Shown here piece after piece: positions 54,037 through 63,200 of a stretch of DNA of 64,000 nucleotides. Below the pieces are notes generated by a model that was not told the DNA's origin, did not search any database, and saw nothing but the letters and a program-made list of their open reading frames with translations. Every line of letters begins with the position of its first letter. Position 1 is the first letter of the stretch. The DNA is taken from contig NZ_JBAJNS010000001.1 in assembly GCF_037911585.1 (NCBI RefSeq), positions 5,801,001-5,865,000 of the forward strand, given 5' to 3'. The translations under genes were made by a program, and so were the position numbers. This DNA is from Streptomyces sp. GSL17-111 (GTDB taxonomy: Bacteria > Actinomycetota > Actinomycetes > Streptomycetales > Streptomycetaceae).

Positions 54037-54089
54037 CCCCTAAGGGGTCTGCCTAGGGGTTGTCCACGACTCGGCGCCGTTCGTAGGCT
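54037..54089 (+). promoter_or_regulatory. Predicted PKS-4 promoter with three AGGGG half-sites
   Basis: CCCCTAAGGGG (54037-54047) is a perfect palindrome around a central A. It includes AGGGGT at 54043-54048, repeated directly at 54055-54060, 12 bases later. The second copy is part of CTAGGGGTTG (54053-54062), identical to the element upstream of PKS-2. It overlaps a -35-like TTGTCC (54060-54065), followed after 18 bases by a -10-like TAGGCT (54084-54089). Transcription would start near 54096, giving a leader of about 148 bases. Direct and inverted AGGGGT copies next to a -35 box suggest a multimeric activator site. The leader also has ATTTCCC (54111-54117) and GGGAAAT (54143-54149), a perfect 7-base inverted repeat. 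Confidence 0.55.
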
Positions 54090-54243
54090 CAGCGAGAGTT
54101 TCCGCAAGGAATTTCCCTGCCGATATTAGGTATTCGGTTCCGGGGAAATCGAAGACGAAATTCTGTCTGTCGTGCGGTCCTGGCAGTTCAGTGAAATTTC
54201 GCCGCGAAAACGGCTGCGGCGGGTCCGGAGAAGGTGGCATCGA

Positions 54244-57200
54244 GTGGCCGACGACCAGAAGTACCTCGACTATCTCAGGCGGCTCACCGCGGACCTGCGG
54301 CAGACCCGGCGGCGCCTGCGGATCGCCGAGGCGCGGGGCAGCGAGCCCGTGGCGGTCGTCGGCATGGCGTGCCGCTACCCCGGCGAGGTGCGATCCCCCG
54401 AGGACCTCTGGGAGATGGTCTCCTCGGGCCGGGACGGTATGTCCTCCTTCCCCGTGAACCGCGGCTGGGACACCACCGCCCTCTACGACGACGCCCCGGA
54501 CAACGCCGGCACCACCTACGTGCGTGAGGGCGGATTCGTCCACGAGGCGGGCGACTTCGACGCCGCTCTGTTCAGCATCAGCCCGCGTGAGGCGCTCGCC
54601 ATGGACCCGCAGCAGCGGCTGTTCCTGGAGACCTCCTGGGAGGCCCTGGAGCGGGCCGGCGTCGACCCGCTGTCCCTGCGCGGCAGCCGCACCGGCGTCT
54701 TCGTCGGCTCCTCCTCCTCCGCCTACGGCGCCGGGCTGCGCGCCCTGCCCCAGGGAGTCGAAGGGCACCTGCTGACCGGCAGCGCCCCCAGCGTCGTCTC
54801 CGGCCGGGTCGCCTACGCCCTTGGCCTCGAAGGCCCCGCCGTCACCGTGGACACCGCCTGTTCGTCGTCCCTCGTGGCGACCCACCTCGCCGTCCAGGCA
54901 CTGCGGTCCGGCGAGTGCGACGCCGCCCTCGCCGGCGGCGTCACCGTCATGACCAGCCCCGGCATCTTCACCGAGTTCAGCCGCCAGCGCGGCCTCGCCG
55001 CCGACGGCCGCTGCAAGCCGTTCTCCGCGGACGCCGACGGCACCGGGTGGGCCGAGGGCTCGGGTGCCATCGTCCTCAGACGGCTCTCCGACGCCAAGCG
55101 GCGCGGCGACCGTATCCTCGCCGTCATCCGGGGCTCCGCCGTCAACCAGGACGGCGCTTCGAACGGGCTCAGCGCCCCCAACGGCCCCTCTCAGGAGCGG
55201 GTCATCCTGGCTGCCCTCGAGAACGCCCGGCTCGACCCCGCCGACATCGACGCCGTCGAGGCGCACGGCACCGGGACGACGCTCGGCGACCCGATCGAGG
55301 CGCAGGCCCTGCTCGCCACATACGGCCAGGGCGCGCGCCGCCACCCGCTGCGGCTGGGTTCCGTCAAGTCGAACATCGGGCACGCACAGGCCGCCTCCGG
55401 CGTCGCCGGTCTCATCAAGATGGTGCTCGCCCTCGGCCGCGAGGAACTGCCGCCCACCCTCCACGTCAGTGCACCCACCCCGCACGTCGACTGGTCCCAG
55501 GGCCAGGTGCGACTGCTCACCGACCCGATGGCCTGGCCCAGCGACCCGGAGCGGCCCCGCCGGGCGGGCGTCTCCTCCTTCAGCATCAGCGGCACCAACG
55601 CCCACATCATCCTGGAGGGCCCGGACGCGACGGCCGGAGCACCCGACAACGAAACGGGCGAGACGGGCGACGAGGCGGACGAGACGGGCACCGCCGCGGC
55701 GGACACCCCCGCCGCCGACTGCCCGGACGCCGACCGGCCGGTGCTCCCCGTCGTCCCGTGGGTGCTGTCCGGGCACACGGCCGAGGCCCTCGCGGCACAG
55801 GCAGGCCGCCTGACCGGCATGGCCGATGCCGACCCGGCGGGCGTCGGCCGCTCCCTGCTCTCCCGCGCGGTGTTGGAGCACCGTGCGGTGGTGCTGGGGG
55901 AGGATCGTGCCGGGGCGTTGGGGGCGCTGGCGCGGGATGTGGCTCACCCGGAGGTGGTGCGGGGTGTGGCGCGTTCCGGTGGTGCTCCGGTGTTGGTGTT
56001 TCCGGGGCAGGGGTCGCAGTGGGTGGGGATGGGTCGTGAGTTGGCGGCGTCGTCGGCGGTGTTTCGGGAGGGGTTGGAGGAGTGTGCGGCGGCGTTGGAG
56101 CCGTTCACGGATGGTTGGTCGCTGTGGGAGGTGTTGGAGAGTGATGAGGAGGTGTTGTGGGGTCGGGTTGATGTGGTTCAGCCGGTGTTGTGGGCGTTGA
56201 TGGTGTCGTTGGCTGGGTTGTGGCGGTCGGTTGGTGTGGTGCCGTCGGCTGTGGTGGGTCATTCGCAGGGTGAGATTGCGGCGGCGGTGGTGGCTGGTGG
56301 TTTGTCGTTGGTGGATGGTGCGCGGGTGGTGGGTTTGCGTTCGCGTGCGTTGCGGGTGTTGGCGGGTCGGGGTGGGATGGTGTCGTTGGGTGTGGGTGCT
56401 GAGGTGGCTGGGGAGTTGGTGGGTGGTTTTGGTGGTCGGGTTTCGGTTGCGGCGGTGAATGGGCCGGGTTCGACGGTGGTGTCGGGTGAGGTGGGGGCGT
56501 TGGATGAGTTGGTGGGTGTGTGTGAGGGGCGTGGGGTGCGGGTGCGTCGGGTTCCGGTGGATTATGCGTCGCATTCGGTGCAGGTGGAGGAGTTGCGGGA
56601 GCGGATCCTGGCTGATCTGGGGCCGGTGGTGCCGCGGTCGTCGGTGGTGCCGTTGTATTCGTCGGTGAGGGGTGGGCGGATTGATACGGCGGTGATGGAT
56701 GCCGGGTATTGGTATGAGAGTCTGCGGTCGTTGGTGCGGTTCGGTGAGGCGACGGATGCGTTGCTGGGCGATGGCCGGTCGGTGTTCCTGGAGTGCAGCC
56801 CGCATCCTGTTCTGACTCCTGGTATTGAGGAGACGGTGGAGGCGTCGGGGCGTCCCGGCGCGGTGCTGGCCACGCTTCATCGGGGCAAGGGCGACGCCAC
56901 GCGCTGGTTGACGGCTCTGGCCGAAGCGCACGTCGCCGGCGTCCCGGTCGACTGGACCACCGTCCTGCCCGACACCCCGCCCGTCGACCTCCCCACCTAC
57001 GCCTTCCAGCACACCCACTACTGGATGACGGAACCCCCCGAGGCCGCCCGTGCCCTCGACGCGGCGGCGGCGGGCGATCCGGACGAGACGGAGTTCTGGG
57101 ACGCCGTCGACCGGCTCGACTACGACCAGGTCGCCGGCACCCTGCACCTGGAATCCGGCGACGGTCTGGAGACCGTGCTCCCCGCCCTCTCCGTGTGGCG

Positions 57201-60200
57201 CCGCAGCCGCGCCGAACGCTCCACCGTCGACGCCTGGCGCTACCGCGTCGCCTGGCATCCCGCCGACCGCACCCCGGCCACCGCGCTTGACGGACACTGG
57301 CTGCTGCTGCGCACGGAGGCGGTGGACGCCGACCACACCGCCCGCTGCGCCGGGGCGCTCCGCGCGGCCGGCGCCGAGACGACCGAGCTGACCGTGCCCG
57401 ACGCCGCGCTCGACCGGTGGGGGCTCAGCCAGCTCCTCCGCGAATCCGCCGGGGCGCCGGTCACCGGCGTCCTGTCCCTGCTGGCCGACGACGGCCGGCC
57501 GCACCCCGAGGACCCGGCGGTCTCCATCGGGCTCGGCGCCACCCTCACCGTCGTCCAGGCCCTGGCCGATGCCGAGATCACCGCACCGCTGTGGTGCGCC
57601 ACCACCGGTGCCGTCGCCGCGCACCGCTCCGACCGGATCACCGACCCCGCCGCCGCCCGCGTCTGGGGCCTCGGCCGGGTCGCCGCGCTCGAACACCCCG
57701 ACCGCTGGGGCGGGCTGATCGACCTCCCCACCGACCCCGAGCCCCGTGCTCTGGCCCGCCTCGCGGCCGTGCTCACCGGTGACGAGGACCAGGTCGCCGT
57801 GCGGGCCGAAGGCGTCTACCTCCGCCGCCTGCTCCACGCACCCTCCACTCCCGCCGAGGGCACCGCTCCGCCCGCCGCCGCACCCGAAGCGGTCCTGATC
57901 ACGGGCGGCACCGGTGCGCTGGGTGCTGAGGCCGCCCGGATGCTCGCGCGCAGGGGCACCCGGAAGCTGGTGCTGTCCAGCAGACGGGGCGAGGAAGCCC
58001 CAGGGGCCGCCGACCTGGTCGCCGAACTCGCCGAGCTCGGGGCGACGGCCACCGTCGCCGCCTGTGACGTCGCCGACCGTGACGCGCTGGCCGCGCTGCT
58101 CGCCGAGCACCCGGTCACCGGAGTCGTCCACGCCGCCGGTGTCGATCCGGTCCTGCTGATGGATGCCACATCGGTGAGCGAGCTGGCTGAGGGACTCCGG
58201 GCCAAGGCCTGTGGTGCCGAACACCTCGACGCGCTTCTCCCCGACGCCGAACTCTTCGTGCTGTTCTCCTCCATCGCGGGCGTCTGGGGCAGCGGCGGGC
58301 AGGGCGCCTACGCCGCGGCCAACGCCCACCTCGACGCCCTCGCCACCGCCCGCCGGGCCGCCGGACGGGCCGGGACCGCCGTCTCCTGGGGCTCCTGGGC
58401 CGGGGCCGGTATGGCCGCGCGGGACGGCGCCGACGCATACCTGCGACGCCGCGGGCTGCGCCCGATGGCGTCAACCCTGTGCGTCGCCGCGCTGGAGCGC
58501 GCGATCGACTCCGACGACGCGTGCGTGACCGTCGCGGACGTGGACTGGGCACGCTTCACGCCCGCCTTCACCAGCAGTCGGCCCAGCCCGTTGCTGGGCG
58601 TCCTGCCCGAGGCCGTCGACGCCCTGGCAGCGGCCTCGGACGGCGGCGAGACCCGTGCGGGGACCTCCGCCTCCTCCGCCGTGCGGACCCTGCTGTCCGG
58701 GGTGCCCGAGTCGGAATGGACCCGTACCCTCACCGACCTGGTCCGCCGGGAGACCGCGGCCGCCCTCGGCTACCCCGAACCGGTCGACGCCGAGCGCCCG
58801 TTCAAGGACCTGGGCGTGGACTCCCTCACCGCGCTCCAGGTCCGCAAGCGCGTGGCCGACGCCGCCGGCGTGCAGCTGCCCGCGACGCTTGTCTTCGACC
58901 ACCCCACTCCCTCGGCGGTCGCACGCCACCTGTTGTCGCTGATCGATGACGACGAGCGCGCGGCCGCCGTCACGGTGGCCGTGGCGTCCGACGAACCGCT
59001 CGCCATCGTCTCCATGGCCTGCCGCTACCCCGGCGGCGTGGACTCCCCCGAGTCGCTGTGGGACCTGGTCGCCGAAGGCCGCGACGGGGTCGGCGCCTTC
59101 CCCACCGACCGCGGCTGGCGGGCGGCTCCCGGCGCGAGTGTCGGCTTCGCCCTCGAGGGCGGCTTTGTGCACGACGCCACTGAGTTCGACGCGGGGCTGT
59201 TCGGCATCTCGCCGCGTGAGGCGATGGCGATGGATCCGCAGCAGCGCCTGCTGCTGGAGACGGCGTGGGAGGCGCTGGAGCGGGCGGGCATGAACCCGCG
59301 CACGTTCCAGGGGACGTCGACCGGTGTCTTCGTCGGCGCTTCACCCTCCGGATACGGGGTGGGCGCCACCGACTCCGGATCCGAGGGGCACTTCCTGACC
59401 GGTATGTCCGGGAGCGTGCTGTCCGGCCGGGTCGCGTACTCGTTCGGTCTGGAGGGGCCGGCGGTCACCGTCGACACGGCGTGCTCGTCGTCGCTGGTCG
59501 CGCTGCACCTGGCGGCGCAGTCGCTGCGCACCGGCGAGTGCTCCATGGCGATCGTGGGCGGCGTCGCGGTGATGAGCACCCCCGGGGTCTTCGCGGAGTT
59601 CGATCGCCAGGACGGTCTTGCGTCCGATGGTCGGTGCAAGGCGTTCGCGGCTGGTGCGGATGGTACGGGCTGGGGGGAGGGTGTGGGTCTGCTGCTTTTG
59701 GAGCGGTTGTCGGATGCGCGGCGTAACGGGCATGAGGTGCTCGGCGTGCTTCGTGGTTCGGCGGTGAACCAGGATGGTGCGTCTAATGGTTTGACGGCGC
59801 CGAACGGTCCGGCGCAGCAGCGTGTGGTGCGGGCGGCGTTGGCCGCTGCGGGTCTGGGGGCGTCGGATGTGGATGCGGTGGAGGCGCATGGGACGGGGAC
59901 GCGGTTGGGTGACCCGATCGAGGCGCAGGCGTTGCTGGCGACGTACGGGCAGGATCGTGTGGAGCCGCTCTATCTGGGGTCGGTGAAGTCGAACATTGGT
60001 CATACGCAGGCGGCTTCGGGTGTCGCGGGTGTGATCAAGATGGTGGAGGCGCTGCGTCGGGGTGTGCTGCCGCGGACGCTGCACGTGGACGCGCCGACGC
60101 CGCATGTGGACTGGTCCGCCGGAGCGGTGGAGTTGTTGGCGGAGGCGCGCCAGTGGCCGGAGGTGGGTCGTCCGCGTCGGGCGGGTGTGTCGTCGTTCGG

Positions 60201-63200
60201 TGTGAGTGGGACGAACGCGCACGTGATTCTGGAGCAGGCCGAGGTTGCCGAGGTGTCCCCTGTTGTGGGTGCCGGTGCCGGTGCCGGTGCGGGTGTTGTG
60301 GGGCCGTGGGTGGTGTCGGCGCGGTCGCGGGGTGCGCTGGTTGCTCAGGCGGGTCGGCTGGAGACGTTCCTCAGGGAGCGTCCGGATGTGGCTTCCTCGG
60401 CGGTGGCGTACACGCTGGCGACGGGGCGTGCGGCGCTGGAGCACCGGGCGGTCGTTCTCGGTGAGGACCGGGACGAACTCCTGGCAGGACTGCACGCCCT
60501 GGCCGGAGGAGAAACCTCGCAACGCGTCGTCACCGGCACGGTCCGCACCGGTCGTACCGGTTTCCTGTTCTCGGGGCAGGGTGCGCAGCGGGTCGGGATG
60601 GGGCGTGAGCTGTACGAGGCGTTCCCGGTGTTCGCCGACGCTTTCGATGCGGTGTGTGCGCGGGTGGATCTTGATCGGCCGCTGCACGAGGTGGTGTTCG
60701 GGGAGGACGCGGAGCTGCTGGCGCGGACGGTGTACACCCAGCCGGCGCTGTTCGCGGTCGAGGTGGCGCTGTTCCGGTTGGTGGAGTCGTGGGGTGTGGT
60801 GCCGGATGTGCTGGTGGGTCATTCGATAGGCGAGCTGGCGGCTGCGCATGTGGCGGGTGTGCTGTCGCTGGATGACGCGTGTGCGCTGGTGTCGGCGCGT
60901 GGCCGGTTGATGGAGTCGCTGCCGCAGGGCGGTGCGATGCTGGCCGTGGAGGCGGCCGAGGACGGCCTGGACCTGCCCGAGGGCGTGGATCTCGCGGCGG
61001 TCAACGGGCCGACGTCGGTGACGGTCTCCGGTGACGCGGACGCGGTCGAGGCGCTGGAGGAGCGGCTGCGTTCCGAGGGTGTGCGGGTGAAGCGGCTGGT
61101 GGTCTCGCACGCGTTCCACTCGCATCTGATGGAGCCGATGCTGGCGGAGTTCGCGGCCGTCGCGGAGTCGCTGACCTACCACCCCCCGACGATCCCCCTC
61201 GTGGCCACGGCTCCGGGCGACATGGCCACGCCCGCCTACTGGGTGGGGCAGATCCGCGAGCCGGTCCGCTTCGCCGACGCCATCGCCTCCCTCGACGGTG
61301 TCCGCGTCCTCCTCGAAGTCGGCCCCGCCGGGGTCCTGTGCCCGCTCGTCCCGCACATCGCCGAGGACGTGACCGCCGTCCCGGCCCTGCGTGCGGGAGC
61401 CGAGGAGACGAACGCCTTCCTGCGGGCCCTGGCCGTCCTGCACGTCCAGGGTGCGGCCGTGGACTGGGGTCGGGTTGTGTCGGGGCCGGGTGTGGGGTTG
61501 CCGACGTATGCCTTCCAGCGTGAGCGGTTCTGGTTGGGGGCGGCGGTTGTGGAGGGTGTGGTGGCGGGTGCGGAGGATGAGGCGTTTTGGTCGGTGGTGG
61601 AGGCTGGTGACAGTGGGGCGTTGGCGGATGTGTTGCGGGTGGGGGCTGGTGAGGCGGAGGCGGTGTTGCCGGCTTTGGCGGGTTGGCGGCGTGCGCGGGT
61701 GGAGCGTTCGCGGGCTGACGGCATGCGTTATCGGGTGTCGTGGAGTGTGGTGGGCGACGCGGGGGTGAGTGCTTCGGGGCGTTGGCTGGTGGTGGCGACG
61801 GAGGGTGTGTCCGCGGAGTGGGTGGAGGCGTGTGTATCGGCTTTGGCGGGTGGTGGTGCGGATCCGTTCGTGGTGGTTCTCGACGATGGTGAGCTTGATC
61901 GGTGGGAGTTGGCTGGCCGGTTGACGGAGGAGGACGCTTTGGGGGGTGGTGTCGCTGGGGTGTTGTCTTTGGCGGCGTTGGATTCGCGGGTGGGTGTGGT
62001 GGGTGTGCCGGAGGGTTTGCCGGTGTCGGTCGCGTGGTCGCTGGCGTTGGTGCAGGCGTTGGGTGACGCGGAGGTCGATGTGCCGTTGTGGTGTGTGACG
62101 TCGGGTGCGGTCTCGACGGGGCGTGCTGATGGTGTGGTGGTCGCGGAGCAGGCTCAGGTGTGGGGGATGGGTCGGGTTGCGGCGTTGGAGTTTCCGCAGC
62201 GTTGGGGTGGTCTGGTGGATGTGCCGGCGGTGCTTGACGAGCGTGCGGGTGCGCGTTTGGTGCGGGTGCTGTCGGGTGCGGAGGATCAGGTCGCGGTGCG
62301 GGCGTCGGGTGTGTTCGGGCGTCGTTTGGTGCGGGTGGAGGCGGGGTCCGGTGTTCCGGGTGAGTTCTCGTCGTCGGGTGCGGTGCTGGTGACGGGTGGG
62401 ACGGGGGCGCTGGGTGCGGCTGTGGCGCGTCGTCTGGCTGTGCGTGGGGTGAGGGATCTGGTGTTGACGAGTCGGCGGGGGATGGAGGCGGCCGGGGCTG
62501 GCGAGTTGGTCGCCGAGTTGGCTGGGCTGGGTGCGGTGGCGAGGGTGGTGGCCTGTGATGTGGCTGATCGTGGGGCGCTGGCGGCGTTGCTGGCGGAGCA
62601 TCCGGTGACGGGTGTGTTCCATGCGGCGGGTGTGGTGGACACGGTTCCGTTGGTGGGTGTGGGTCCGGAGGAGTTCGCGGAGGTGTTGCGGGCGAAGACG
62701 TTGGGTGCCGGGTATCTGGACGAACTGGTGCCCGATGCTGAGATGTTCGTTCTGTTCTCCTCGATCGCGGGTGTGTGGGGCAGTGGGGGTCAGTCCGCGT
62801 ATGCGGCGGCCAACGCGCATCTCGACGCGCTGGCGGAGGCGCGTCGGGCCCGTGGCCTGGCGGCGACCTCGGTGGCCTGGGGACCGTGGGCCGAAGCCGG
62901 CATGCTCGTCGAGGAGAACGCGGAGGACTACCTGCGCCGCCGCGGCCTGACGCCGCTGCCGCCCGAGCTCGGAGTGACCATCCTTGAGGACGCGGTCGCA
63001 CGCGACCTGGGCTGCATCGTCGCCGCCGACGCCGACTGGGGGCGCTTCGCCCCGGCCTTCGGGTCGGGCCGCGCCACCACCCTCTTCGACGACGTTCCCG
63101 AAGCAGCGGCTCCGTCCGCCCCGGCGTCCGGGGCGGACTCCGACGCGGCACCCCTCATGGCAGCGCTCGCCGGAAAGGGGCCCGCCGAGCGCCGGGCCGT

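Noticed and set aside
54040..58329. Very long antisense open frame (1,429 codons) opposite PKS-4, and similar ones at 59341-63888, 39771-43649 and 27255-31118
   Set aside because: They lie wholly opposite PKS domains with clear catalytic motifs in the + frame, encode low-complexity Arg/His/Pro/Gly sequence without domains, and arise because stop codons are rare in very GC-rich DNA.
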